Assembly (NCBI RefSeq): GCF_001866665.1
Contig: NZ_MLYO01000062.1
Location: 62,001 to 126,000 of the forward strand
Length of the DNA stretch: 64,000 nucleotides
Source: Streptomyces monashensis
Lineage (GTDB): Bacteria > Actinomycetota > Actinomycetes > Streptomycetales > Streptomycetaceae
Direction: 5' to 3'
Of the stretch, positions 26,536 to 35,101 are shown piece after piece; positions within the stretch are counted from its first letter, which is position 1, and each line of letters starts with the position of its first letter. The position numbers were made by a program, and so were the translations under genes. The notes beneath the pieces are model-generated. The model was not told the origin of the DNA and did not search any database. It worked only from the letters and a program-made list of their open reading frames with translations.

Positions 26536-27990
26536 TCAAGCTGACTCCTCGGAGACGAGCTCGGCCAGTACTGCGTCCGTAAGCTTGTCGTCCTGCGCGC
26601 GCAAGCCTGTCAACTGGGCTTCGATCGCGTCCAGCCGCGCCAGGAGGGCGCGGTTGCTGTCGTTCTGCTCCCGGAGCTGAGCCATGCGTGCCTGTACGGC
26701 CGCAGCGGTCTCCTCATCCATTCGTGCTTCGAGGTCCAGCCAGTTCAGGAACCACTTCTCCGCGACAGCCAGGGAAACGTACGTCCCGTTCCCGGGGCAG
26801 GACTTGTTGTCGATGTGGTTCGCACACCGGAACGTGACGTCCAGCGGGTTGGGAAGCCCGTCCACCAGTGGGCGCCGGTACCGTTTGTTGCGCAGGGCCG
26901 TCTGCATCCGTCCACCGCAGCCGGAGCAGCGAAGGTGGCTGGAGAGCGAGTAAAGCGCCTTGTTCGAGGAGAAGTGCTGCTTGCTCTGGGCCATGCGACG
27001 CTCGGTGTACGCATCCCAGAGACGCTCGCACTCCACGAGATCGTCGATCACGGCGTTGTGCGCGCCGCTGTAGTAGAGGTAAGCGGTGATGTCCCGTTGC
27101 CGGTTCATTCGCTTCTTCTTGGTACTGCCGTCTGCTTTGGTCACAACAATGTGCGACAGCTCCGGGATTAGATAGCGGACGAAGCCGAGGCCGAATCCGC
27201 TGTCCAGAACCGCATGCAGATCACCGGAAGTAAACGGCTTGCCGGTGAAGGTTTTGATGCCACGACGATTGAGGTCGATGACGAGTTTGCGGACCGAGAC
27301 TCCTGCCGCGTAGTCACGGTAGAGCTGCGCGAGCACAGGGCCCGTGACCGGGTCGATCCGCAAGATGCCGCTCCGGCACTTGGGGCAGGTTTCCAGTTTC
27401 TTCCCGAACGACCATCCCGGGCAGGTCTCGCACCGGAAGTATCCGAAGCGCCCTCGGTTGGAGTGCGGCAGGCCCTTCACTCGGCGGCGCTCGAACGTGT
27501 CACGCCATGAGTCCGCCTTCTGGTTGGACTCCAACTCGGCGATGTTGAGCATCTGGGCGATCGCGAACCGGCCGATCGTCGTCTTGCCGTCGAAGTCCTC
27601 CCTCGCGGCACGAACCTCGATGCCGTAGTCCATCAGGGCGTCGAGGTGTTGCAGGGACTCGCGAAGGTTGCGGCCGAACCTGGACCAGATCCAGAGGATG
27701 AGCACGTCGAACTTCTTGTCGCGTGCCATCTGCTTGATCTCTTCGATCCTGCGCTCTTCGAAGCCTCGGCCCAACTCGCCGAGATCCATGATGGGCTCGA
27801 AGGCGATGTCGATGTTCTCGGACCTGGCAAGGGCTTCGGCGTGTCCCACTTGGAGCTCCGGGCTGATCATGTCAGCCCGGGCCTTGGACACCCGGACGTA
27901 GATGAGGCCACGCTTGCGACGATGGCCGGACTCTGGCAGCGCCTCGGCAGGGCGCAGTCGGCGAGGGGCGGTTATCACGGTGGTGCTCAC
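26536..27990 (-). CDS. Large serine recombinase (site-specific integrase) of island 1
   Basis: This 484-residue recombinase would catalyse attP x attB integration. The catalytic serine is S35 in YVRVSKARAD, with further resolvase-domain residues in WIWSRFGRNLRES. A recombinase domain (about 190-300) with GVSVRKLVIDLNRRGIKT follows, then a zinc ribbon with CSGCGG and a downstream CPGN, and the start of a coiled coil after residue 430. The internal CETCPGW ... CPKC pair is an extra cysteine-rich insert. Translation stops at TGA within the coiled coil, but the same frame continues with coherent recombinase sequence to 26245. It lies about 150 bp from attR, the usual position of an integrase relative to attP. 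Confidence 0.92.
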   Translation of the reverse strand: MSTTVITAPRRLRPAEALPESGHRRKRGLIYVRVSKARADMISPELQVGHAEALARSENIDIAFEPIMDLGELGRGFEERRIEEIKQMARDKKFDVLILWIWSRFGRNLRESLQHLDALMDYGIEVRAAREDFDGKTTIGRFAIAQMLNIAELESNQKADSWRDTFERRRVKGLPHSNRGRFGYFRCETCPGWSFGKKLETCPKCRSGILRIDPVTGPVLAQLYRDYAAGVSVRKLVIDLNRRGIKTFTGKPFTSGDLHAVLDSGFGLGFVRYLIPELSHIVVTKADGSTKKKRMNRQRDITAYLYYSGAHNAVIDDLVECERLWDAYTERRMAQSKQHFSSNKALYSLSSHLRCSGCGGRMQTALRNKRYRRPLVDGLPNPLDVTFRCANHIDNKSCPGNGTYVSLAVAEKWFLNWLDLEARMDEETAAAVQARMAQLREQNDSNRALLARLDAIEAQLTGLRAQDDKLTDAVLAELVSEESA

Positions 27991-28107
27991 AATCGCGAAG
28001 GTTAGGACGGATTTCCGGCCGGCCTTCTTCGCCCGCGGGCACGAGCTGTCCTCCTGCGAAGTCCCCGTTCCCCTCCGCTGCAGGGAGCAGCGTCAGCAGG
28101 CGATGTT

Positions 28108-28680
28108 CTAGGCAGTGAGGGCGTAGTGCCTTCGCGTTGCGACGAACATCGCGCCGCCGCCGGAGATCCGCCGCACCACCTCGATGCCGTGCCGTGCGGC
28201 ACCCTCCGGGTCCACCTCGTTGCGCAGTGACTGGAAACTGCCGATGATCACCGCCGGGGCGCCCCACTCCCACACCCGCAGGGTCGGCGGGCGGCGGCCC
28301 GCGGCGACCTCGGCGGTCAGCACCTCGTCCAGCGCCATGTGCAGCGCGGGCGGCTGCGGGCTCTCGTGGATCAACTGCCAGTCGTAGTCCGTCCAGTCCG
28401 TGGCGCGCGCCAGCGCCCGGCGCACCGCGACGGCGACGCCCTGCGAGGTCAGGCCGTACATCACCGTCCCCGCGGGCAGCGCCGCGTCGATCCGGGCGGC
28501 CAGCCCCGCCGCGTCCGTGTCCGCCGGGGCGCCCTCCAGCGCGCCGTTCACCGCGTCCAGCGCCTCGTCCGGCTCCAGGAAGAAGTCGCCCGCCACGCGC
28601 ACGTGCCGCAGCACGCCGTCCTCGGCCGCCAGGTCCACCACGACGAGCTTGCCGCCGGGCACCTTGTACTCACCGTGCAC
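28108..28680 (-). pseudogene. lplA: 5' half of the original chromosomal lipoate-protein ligase gene
   Basis: The frame encodes the N-terminal half of LplA from VHGEYKVPGGKLVVVD to RRISGGGAMFV and then diverges into ATRRHYALTA and a stop at the island joint. GTG at 28680 is the likely start, with GGAGG 8 nt upstream; the open frame reaches 28752 without homology. It has the substrate loop RRISGGGAMF but lacks the C-terminal half, found at 8780-9309. It is transcribed divergently from the gamma-glutamyltransferase. Confidence 0.9.
28123..28156. other. attR of island 1
   Basis: The phage-type arm GTAGTGCCTTC (28123-28133) precedes the core CGACGAA (28140-28146) and the host arm TCGCGCCG (28149-28156). 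With attL it rebuilds an attP and attB that are each dyad-symmetric about AA (28145-28146). Confidence 0.8.
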
Positions 28681-28846
28681 TGTCCGGGCCTCCGTACTCC
28701 CGCGCCGCTGCCGCCCGCTGTCCGTCTTCCGTCCGTCCTCCGTCTCCCGCACGAGATCAACGGCTCGCCCGGCCGCCGTGTTCCCCGGGCGGTGAGCACG
28801 CTCGTACGATCACCCGGGAGACGTACCCGAGCCGAGGAGCCGCCCC

Positions 28847-30661
28847 GTGTTCACCACCCGGCCCACCCTGCAAGGCACGTTCGGCATGGTGTCCTCCACG
28901 CACTGGCTGGCCTCCCAGTCGGCGATGGCGGTCCTGGAGAGCGGCGGCAACGCCTTCGACGCCGCCGTGGCCGGAGCGTTCGTGCTGCACGTGGTCGAGC
29001 CGCACCTGAACGGGCCGGCCGGCGAGGTGCCGATCCTGCTCGCCCCGGCGGGCGGCGACGTACGCGTGCTGTGCGGGCAGGGCGTCGCCCCGGCCGGCGC
29101 CACCGTCGCCCACTACCGCGGCCTGGGCCTCGACCTCGTACCGGGCACCGGACCGCTCGCGGCCGCCGTGCCCGGCGCCTTCGACGCCTGGCTGCTGCTC
29201 CTGCGCGACCACGGCACCAAGAGCCTCGACGACGTCCTGGCGTACGCCGTCGGATACGCCGAGCACGGGCACGCGCCCGTGGAGAAGCTCGGCGCGACCG
29301 TGGAGAGCGTACGGAAGCTGTTCGAGACGGAGTGGACCTCGTCCGCCGAGGTGTACCTGCCGGGCGGCCGGGCACCCCGGCCCGGCGAGCTCTTCCGCAA
29401 CCCCGCCCTCGCCGCCACCTGGAAGCGGCTGCTGGCCGAGACCGCCGGCGCGGGCGACCGGGAGGCGCGGATCGACGCCGCGCGCGCGGTGTGGCGCTCC
29501 GGCTTCGTCGCCGAGGCCCTGCTGCGCCGCTCCCGGCTGCCCACCATGGACACCAGCGGCGCCCGGCACACCGGCACGCTCACCGAGGCCGACCTCGCCG
29601 GCTGGTCGGCGACGTACGAGACCCCCGTGACCCACGACTGGCACGGCTGGACCGTCTGCAAGGCCGGCCCCTGGAGCCAGGGCCCGGTCCTCCTCCAGCA
29701 ACTCGCCCTGCTGCCGCCCGAGTTGCCGGCCTACGGCTCCGCCGACTACGTCCATCTGCTGATCGAGAACTGCAAGCTGGCCATGGCCGACCGCGAGGCC
29801 TGGTACGGCGACGCCGCCGAGGCGCCCCTCGCCGAGCTGCTGTCGGACGACTACAACGCCGGCCGGCGCGCCCTGGTCGGTGCCAAGGCCTCCTGGGAGC
29901 TGCGGCCCGGCAGCCCCGGCGGCCGCACCCCGCGGCTGCCCGCACAGGCGTACGCGCGCGTGGCGGGCGACGGCCGCGGCTTCGACCCGATGGGCGCGGG
30001 CGAGCCGACCGTCGCCGAGTTCCCCGTCGAGCCGCACGTCGCCGACGACGGCACGACCCGCGGCGACACCTGCCACCTGGACGTCGTCGACCGCTGGGGC
30101 AACATGATCGCGGCCACCCCGAGCGGCGGCTGGCTCCAGTCCAACCCTGTCGTGCCCGAGCTGGGCTTCCCGCTCGGCACGCGCCTGCAGATGACCTGGC
30201 TGGAGGAGGGCCTGCCGAACTCCCTCACCCCCGGCCGCCGCCCGCGCACCACCCTCACCCCGTCCCTCGCCCTGCGCGACGGCGTACCGGTGCTGGCGTT
30301 CGGCACCCCCGGCGGCGACCAGCAGGACCAGTGGCAGCTGCACTTCCTCCTCGCGGCCACGCTGCGTGCCCGCGTCCGCGGCGGCCTCGACCTCCAGGGC
30401 GCCGTCGACGCCCCGAACTGGCACAACGACAGCTTCCCCAGCTCCTTCCACCCGCGCGGCCGGCGCCCCGGCAGCGTGACCGTGGAGTCCCGCACGGACC
30501 CCGGGGTGGTCGAGGAGCTGCGACGGCGCGGCCACGACGTCACCGTCGGCCCCGCCTGGTCCGAGGGCCGGCTCTGTGCGGTCGCCCGGGACCCGGGGAC
30601 GGGCGTGCTGTCGGCGGCGGCGAATCCGCGCGGGATGCAGGGGTACGCGGTGGGCCGCTGA
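28847..30661 (+). CDS. ggt: Gamma-glutamyltransferase family protein
   Basis: This 604-residue N-terminal-nucleophile hydrolase family member normally cleaves glutathione-like gamma-glutamyl bonds or related amides. The expected autoprocessing threonine is T408 in RGDTCHLDVVDRWGNMIA, splitting it into large and small subunits, and the glycine pair of the oxyanion region appears in TPGGDQQDQWQ. No obvious signal peptide is present at the chosen ATG, so it may be cytoplasmic, as in a subset of actinobacterial members. It is divergent from the interrupted lplA. Substrate is not fixed by sequence. Confidence 0.88.
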   Translation: MFTTRPTLQGTFGMVSSTHWLASQSAMAVLESGGNAFDAAVAGAFVLHVVEPHLNGPAGEVPILLAPAGGDVRVLCGQGVAPAGATVAHYRGLGLDLVPGTGPLAAAVPGAFDAWLLLLRDHGTKSLDDVLAYAVGYAEHGHAPVEKLGATVESVRKLFETEWTSSAEVYLPGGRAPRPGELFRNPALAATWKRLLAETAGAGDREARIDAARAVWRSGFVAEALLRRSRLPTMDTSGARHTGTLTEADLAGWSATYETPVTHDWHGWTVCKAGPWSQGPVLLQQLALLPPELPAYGSADYVHLLIENCKLAMADREAWYGDAAEAPLAELLSDDYNAGRRALVGAKASWELRPGSPGGRTPRLPAQAYARVAGDGRGFDPMGAGEPTVAEFPVEPHVADDGTTRGDTCHLDVVDRWGNMIAATPSGGWLQSNPVVPELGFPLGTRLQMTWLEEGLPNSLTPGRRPRTTLTPSLALRDGVPVLAFGTPGGDQQDQWQLHFLLAATLRARVRGGLDLQGAVDAPNWHNDSFPSSFHPRGRRPGSVTVESRTDPGVVEELRRRGHDVTVGPAWSEGRLCAVARDPGTGVLSAAANPRGMQGYAVGR

Positions 30662-30744
30662 CGGCGTGGGCGGCTCCTGTTCTTCATCCCGATTCCACCT
30701 GGTGTGCACCGGGCGGGAGGGGATTGTCAGTGGGGTGTGCTCTC

Positions 30745-31602
30745 ATGGGACACATGATCGAACAGATGACGGAAACCATCGACGAGTTTCTCACGCGCTG
30801 CTCGGCCGACGTGGAGGATGCGGTGCGCCAGGCCGCCGCGGCCGAGATCCTGCCCCGCTTCCGCCGCCTCTCCGCGGCCGACGTGGACCAGAAGAGCGGA
30901 CCGCACGACCTGGTGACGGACGCCGACCGGCTCGCCGAGAAGCGGCTCACCGAGGCGCTCGGCGCCCTGCTGCCCGGCTCGGTCGTGGTCGGCGAGGAGG
31001 CGGTGCACGCCGACCCGGCGACGTACGACGCGCTCCAGGGCGACGCCCCCGTCTGGATCGTCGACCCGGTCGACGGCACCCGCCAGTTCGTGCACGGGGA
31101 CGACGGCTTCTGCACCCTGGTGGCGCTCGCCCACCGGGGCGTGACCCTGGCGTCCTGGACCTATGCCGCAGCGCGCGGCCGGATGGCCACCGCGGTCCGC
31201 GGCCGGGGCGCCTTCCTCGACGGCGAACGCCTGGTCGCGGGCTCGCCCGCGCCGGGCCGCGACCTCGTCGTCGCCACCTCCCACCCGGACTACACCACCG
31301 GCGAGGAGAAGCGCGCGCTGAGCGTCCTGTGGACCGACGGCCTCGCCCCGCGCCCGTGCGGCTCGGCGGGCCTGGAGTATCTCGCCATAGCCAGGGGCGA
31401 GTTGGACGCCGTCGCGTTCTCCTGGGAAGCGGCGTGGGACCACGCGGCCGGCCTGCTGCTGGTCGAGGAGGCGGGCGGCGCCCACCTCACCCGTGACGGC
31501 GAGCCGTTCCGGGTGACGGGGGGCAACGCACTGCCGTTCACGGCGGCCCGGGACACGGCGACCGCCCGGCGCGTGGTGGAGCTGCTGCGCACGGCGGCCT
31601 GA
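30745..31602 (+). CDS. Inositol monophosphatase-family phosphatase
   Basis: This 285-residue Mg-dependent phosphatase has the metal motifs GEEAVHA, WIVDPVDGTRQFVHG (the family DPxDGT) and WDHAAGLLLVEEAGG. Family members dephosphorylate inositol phosphates, histidinol phosphate or related sugar phosphates. Two close ATG codons (30745 and 30754) are possible starts; the first is used. It lies between ggt and a CrtI-like gene, with no clear pathway link. Confidence 0.87.
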   Translation: MGHMIEQMTETIDEFLTRCSADVEDAVRQAAAAEILPRFRRLSAADVDQKSGPHDLVTDADRLAEKRLTEALGALLPGSVVVGEEAVHADPATYDALQGDAPVWIVDPVDGTRQFVHGDDGFCTLVALAHRGVTLASWTYAAARGRMATAVRGRGAFLDGERLVAGSPAPGRDLVVATSHPDYTTGEEKRALSVLWTDGLAPRPCGSAGLEYLAIARGELDAVAFSWEAAWDHAAGLLLVEEAGGAHLTRDGEPFRVTGGNALPFTAARDTATARRVVELLRTAA

Positions 31603-31694
31603 GCGCCGGGCCCGGCCCGGGGCGAGGACCCCCGCGGCCCGGTGCCCGCCTATCCTGATCCCAACTGGCCATCGGCTGACGAAGGGGTCCGAAG

Positions 31695-33116
31695 GTGCCG
31701 TCGATGCTCGATGCGGTCGTGGTGGGTGCGGGACCGAACGGACTGACCGCTGCCGTGGAGCTGGCCCGCCGCGGCTTCTCCGTCGCCCTGTTCGAGGCGA
31801 AGTCCACCGTCGGCGGGGGCGCCCGGACCGAGGAGCTGACCCTCCCCGGCTTCCGGCACGACCCGTGCTCGGCCGCCCACCCCCTCGGCGTCAACTCCCC
31901 GGCGTTCCGCGCCCTCCCCCTGGAGCGCTACGGCCTGCGCTGGCTGAACTCCGAGCTGCCGATGGCGCACCCCTTCCCCGACGGCAGCGCCGCCGTGCTG
32001 GCCCGCTCGGTGGCCGAGACCGCCGCCTCCTTCGGGCCGCGCGACGCGGGCGCGTACCGCAGACTGGTCGGGCCCTTCCTCCCCCGTTGGGACACCCTCG
32101 TACGGGACTTCATGTCCCTGCCCCTGACCGCCCTGCCGCGCGACCCCGTCACCCTCGCCCGCTTCGGCCTGGCCGGGCTCCCGCCGTCCACGTGGCTGAT
32201 GCGCCGCTTCAAGGACGAGCGGGCCAAGGCCCTCTTCGCGGGTCTCGTCGCACATGTGATGTCACCGCTCGACGGCCTGGCCACCGGCGCCATCGGCCTG
32301 GTCTTCGCGCTGGCCGCACACGCCCGCGGCTGGCCGGTGCCGCGCGGCGGCTCCCAGGCGATCTCCGACGCCCTCGCCGCGTATCTGGCCGACCTCGGCG
32401 GCGCGGTGCACACCGACTACGAGGTCAAGCGCCTGGACGACCTGCCGCCCGCCCGCGCGTACGTCTTCGACACCTCGCCCACCGCGCTCGCCCGCATCGC
32501 CGGCTTCGGCGACACCTATGCGCGCTACCGCTACGGCGCCGCCGCCTTCAAGATCGACTACGCGCTGGACGGCCCGGTGCCCTGGACCGCCCCCGAGGCC
32601 CGCCGCGCCACCACCGTCCAGCTCGGCCCGACCAGGGACGAGATCGGCACCGCCCTGCGCGCCGCGTCCCGCGAGGGCCGCGCCCCCGACCGGCCGTTCC
32701 TGATCACCGTGCAGCCGAGCATCGTCGATCCCACCCGCGCGCCCGAGGGCAAGCAGGTCTTCTGGGCGTACGGCCATGTGCCGAACGGCTGGTCCGGCGA
32801 CCTCACCGACGCCCTGGAACGCCAACTGGAGCGCTTCGCCCCCGGTTTCCGCGACCGCGTGCTCGCCCGCGCCACCGCCGGCCCCGCCGAACTGGCCGCC
32901 CACAACGCCAACTACGTCGGCGGGGACATCGCCTGCGGCGCGGCCTCCGGGCTTCAGCTGCTGCTGCGCCCCAGACTGTCCCTGTACCCCTACCACACGC
33001 CCCATCCGGCCGTCTTCATCTGCTCCTCGGCCACCCCGCCGGGACCCGGTGTGCACGGCATGTCGGGGCACAACGCGGCCAAGGCCGTATGGCGCAGACT
33101 GAGACGGACGACATGA
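31695..33116 (+). CDS. CrtI/phytoene desaturase-like FAD oxidoreductase
   Basis: This 473-residue flavoprotein starts with the dinucleotide fold VVVGAGPNGLTAAVELARRG and ends with the second FAD-contact stretch GPGVHGMSGHNAAKAVWRR. It matches the broad phytoene desaturase/retinol saturase-like group. No carotenoid genes are nearby, so the substrate is unknown. Its stop overlaps the start of the macro-domain gene (ATGA), implying co-translation. Confidence 0.85.
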   Translation: MPSMLDAVVVGAGPNGLTAAVELARRGFSVALFEAKSTVGGGARTEELTLPGFRHDPCSAAHPLGVNSPAFRALPLERYGLRWLNSELPMAHPFPDGSAAVLARSVAETAASFGPRDAGAYRRLVGPFLPRWDTLVRDFMSLPLTALPRDPVTLARFGLAGLPPSTWLMRRFKDERAKALFAGLVAHVMSPLDGLATGAIGLVFALAAHARGWPVPRGGSQAISDALAAYLADLGGAVHTDYEVKRLDDLPPARAYVFDTSPTALARIAGFGDTYARYRYGAAAFKIDYALDGPVPWTAPEARRATTVQLGPTRDEIGTALRAASREGRAPDRPFLITVQPSIVDPTRAPEGKQVFWAYGHVPNGWSGDLTDALERQLERFAPGFRDRVLARATAGPAELAAHNANYVGGDIACGAASGLQLLLRPRLSLYPYHTPHPAVFICSSATPPGPGVHGMSGHNAAKAVWRRLRRTT

Positions 33117-33622
33117 CCACCCTCACCCTCGTCCAGGGCGACATCACCCGGCAGAGCGCCGACGCGATCGTCAACGCCGCCAACTCCTCGCTGCTCGGCG
33201 GCGGCGGAGTGGACGGCGCCATCCACCGCCGCGGCGGCCCCGCCATCCTGGAGGAGTGCCGCGCCCTGCGCGCCTCCCGGTACCGCAACGGCCTGCCCAC
33301 GGGCCGGGCGGTCGCCACCACGGCGGGCGCACTGGACGCCCGCTGGGTCATCCACACCGTGGGCCCCGTGTACAGCGCCGGCGAGGACCGCTCGGAGCTG
33401 CTCGCCTCCTGCTACCGGGAGTCGTTGCGCGTGGCCGACGAACTCGGCGCCCGCACCGTCGCGTTCCCCGCCGTCTCCACCGGCGTGTACCGGTGGCCGA
33501 TGGAGGATGCGGCCCGAATCGCAGTGGAGACGGTACGAAACACAGCCACAGCGGTCGAAGAGGTCCGGTTCGTCCTTTTCGACGATCGGGCGTACGAGGC
33601 GTTCGCCCGGCAACTCGGCTGA
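33113..33622 (+). CDS. Macro-domain O-acetyl-ADP-ribose deacetylase, 3' end supplied by island 2
   Basis: This 169-residue macro-domain protein probably removes ADP-ribose-linked acetyl groups. It shows GDITRQSADAIVNAANSSLLGGGGVDGAIH, the ribose-binding core, and FPAVSTGVYRWP, the second loop. The ATG overlaps the preceding stop. Within the gene a 78-bp stretch (33427-33504) recurs at 50285-50362, and a second, different version of the remaining C-terminus follows there. Codons after 33505 are visibly less GC-rich than before. This fits a gene whose 3' end was exchanged by island integration, keeping a full-length protein. Confidence 0.9.
   Translation: MTTLTLVQGDITRQSADAIVNAANSSLLGGGGVDGAIHRRGGPAILEECRALRASRYRNGLPTGRAVATTAGALDARWVIHTVGPVYSAGEDRSELLASCYRESLRVADELGARTVAFPAVSTGVYRWPMEDAARIAVETVRNTATAVEEVRFVLFDDRAYEAFARQLG
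33427..33504 (+). repeat. attL-type direct repeat of island 2
   Basis: The 78 bp match 50285-50362 with one mismatch (C at 33462, T at 50320); the first 35 bp and last 42 bp are identical. It lies in the macro-domain coding sequence and bounds a 16.9-kb insertion. Confidence 0.8.
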
Positions 33623-33671
33623 CGGAGCCGCGGTGTCATTGCGCCTGAGCCCCACACGGGCGGGCTTGGTA

Positions 33672-33703
33672 AAGGCCGGCGTCCCAACAGGGGCACCGGC
33701 CTT
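33672..33703 (+). terminator. Terminator after the macro-domain gene
   Basis: AAGGCCGGCGTCCC pairs imperfectly with GGGGCACCGGCCTT around a 4-nt loop, followed by a short AT-richer stretch, 50 nt after the macro-domain stop. Confidence 0.65.
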
Positions 33704-33714
33704 CAATCAAGCTT

Positions 33715-34437
33715 CTATGTCCCGTCAACCCCCGTATTCGCCGAAGCGGCGCTGTTGAGATGGCGATAGAGGCGGCGGGTGAGGTAGCGCTCGAGGCAGC
33801 GGCGGATCTCGCGGTCCGTCTTGCCTTCGGTACGTCGTCGGTCGGCGTAGGCGCGGGTCTGGGGATGATGGACCATGCGGACCATCGCGATGACGTTCAG
33901 GGCGCGGTTGAGACGCCTGTCGCCGCCGCGGCTGAGTCGGTGGCGAGTGGTGTTGCCCGACGAGGCGGGGAGGGGGCTCACTCCGGCGAGGGCGGCAAAC
34001 GCGACCTCGTCGCGAACCCGCCCTGGGTGGGACCAGGCGACCAGGACGGTGACGGGGCCGATCCCGTTTTCGTCGAGGAGGTCCGCGGCAGGACTGGCGT
34101 GGACGAGCTGCCCTATCCGGTTCATGTTGTCCGTGATCTCGGCGTCAAGGGCGAGGATCCTCTTGGCGAGCCGGACGGCCTCGGTGCAGGCTGTCGTGGT
34201 GGCGAGGTCCTCCTCGCGGGGGCGCCAGTGGGCGATTTCGCCGACCTGCTTGGCGCCGAGGGGTCGTCGGGCGTCGATGCCGAGGTCGGCGATGCGCACG
34301 AGGGCGGTCAAGGCGTTCACGGCCCTGGTTCGCTCGCCGGTGAGTTCGTCCCGGGCGGTGAGACGGATCTGGGCTGCCGCCCGGATCCCCTCGTCCATCC
34401 GCGGGGTGCGCAGCTGTTCTTCGATGAGCGGAAGCAC
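33715..34437 (-). pseudogene. IS110-family transposase, C-terminal fragment
   Basis: The frame contains LDENGIGPVTVLVAWSHPG and LAGVSPLPASSGNTTRHRLS, the C-terminal serine domain of IS110/IS116 transposases, and ends in LYRHLN. The N-terminal DEDD domain is absent because unrelated ISKra4-like sequence abuts at about 34440. It is inactive. Confidence 0.85.
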
Positions 34438-34450
34438 GGCTGCGGCGATG

Positions 34451-34745
34451 CGCCGAAGCCGCCCGCCGCCACGCGAGGATCCTCGTCGACTTCGTCCACG
34501 TCACCGAATACGTCTGGGGCTCCGCGCACGCGTTCCACAAGCCCAGCAGCCGTGAGGCCGAGGCCTTCACCGCCGACCATCTCACCGCGATGCTGCGGGT
34601 CACGCCGCCCGCGTCGCCGACGAACCCCTCGCCCTGGCCGACCAGGCCCACCTGGCGGTCTCACTCCGCAAGGCGGCCATCACCTGCCACCGCTACCTCA
34701 CCGGCCACCTTGAGCAACTTCACTACGACACCGCCCTGGAGGACC
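34451..34745 (+). pseudogene. ISKra4-like transposase fragment
   Basis: ARILVDFVHVTEYVWGSAHAFH and AEAFTADHLTAMLRV match the central region of ISKra4-type transposases. The frame then shifts, and CHRYLTGHLEQLHYDTALEDG continues the family in another frame. Both ends are missing. Confidence 0.6.
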
Positions 34746-34890
34746 GGCCGTGTCTTCGCCACGAGGGCCGAGTCGCACCTACCGCTCCTCGAGCACGTCG
34801 ACGGTTCCTCTCACAGCCGCCGCGTCCAGGAGCGGCGCGGTTGGCTCAGCCCCGTCGAGTTCCAGGAGAAGGGACTACACCAACCAGGCG
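34746..34890 (+). pseudogene. IS3-family transposase C-terminal fragment
   Basis: VFATRAESHLPLLEHVDG followed by RRGWLSPVEFQEKG is the usual end of an IS3-family integrase core (FATR...EYVDGFYN...LGYLSPVEFE). About 50 residues remain, fused to IS junk. From 34890 to 35101 no gene is seen, but the DNA becomes AT-richer just before the regulator gene, consistent with its promoter. Confidence 0.55.
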
Positions 34891-35101
34891 ACGGCCGAAC
34901 AAGCGAACCCGCACACCCATCAACCTGCCCTGACCAGATGATCAGCACCTCCCGCGCGACGGGGGAAACTCAGTGCGCGACCGGCCCCGGGTCCTCCCAC
35001 GCCCGCCGCCGCCATCTGTCAGCTCCTCATGACAACACGCTCAGTAACCGATCCTGACTCCGAAGAATGATTTCATGTTAATAGCGTCTTGGACTGAGTA
35101 G

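Larger units (their letters stand above)
9310..28145. mobile_element. Island 1: integrative element inside lplA carrying a replacement lplA and a terpenoid-type gene cluster
   Basis: The 18.8-kb segment separates the two halves of one lplA gene. Joining 9309 to 28146 restores a continuous frame (ISGGGAMFV then EPGNTITYSLS). It encodes a large serine recombinase about 150 bp from its right end, reading away from the joint, and a second full-length lplA about 100 bp from its left end. Between them lie three P450s, KS, ACP, a terpene synthase, an acyltransferase, an ABC exporter and several IS copies. No conjugation, replication or phage structural genes are seen, so it may be a reduced element moved by other means. 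Confidence 0.88.

Noticed and set aside
26536..26538. Programmed readthrough of TGA in the recombinase
   Set aside because: The context alone does not show recoding. A simple CGA to TGA nonsense mutation is a sufficient explanation, so it is reported as an in-frame stop only.
33113..33622. Both macro-domain sequences as two functional genes
   Set aside because: The copy at 50285 begins mid-domain and has no start or ribosome site; only the copy at 33113 is complete.
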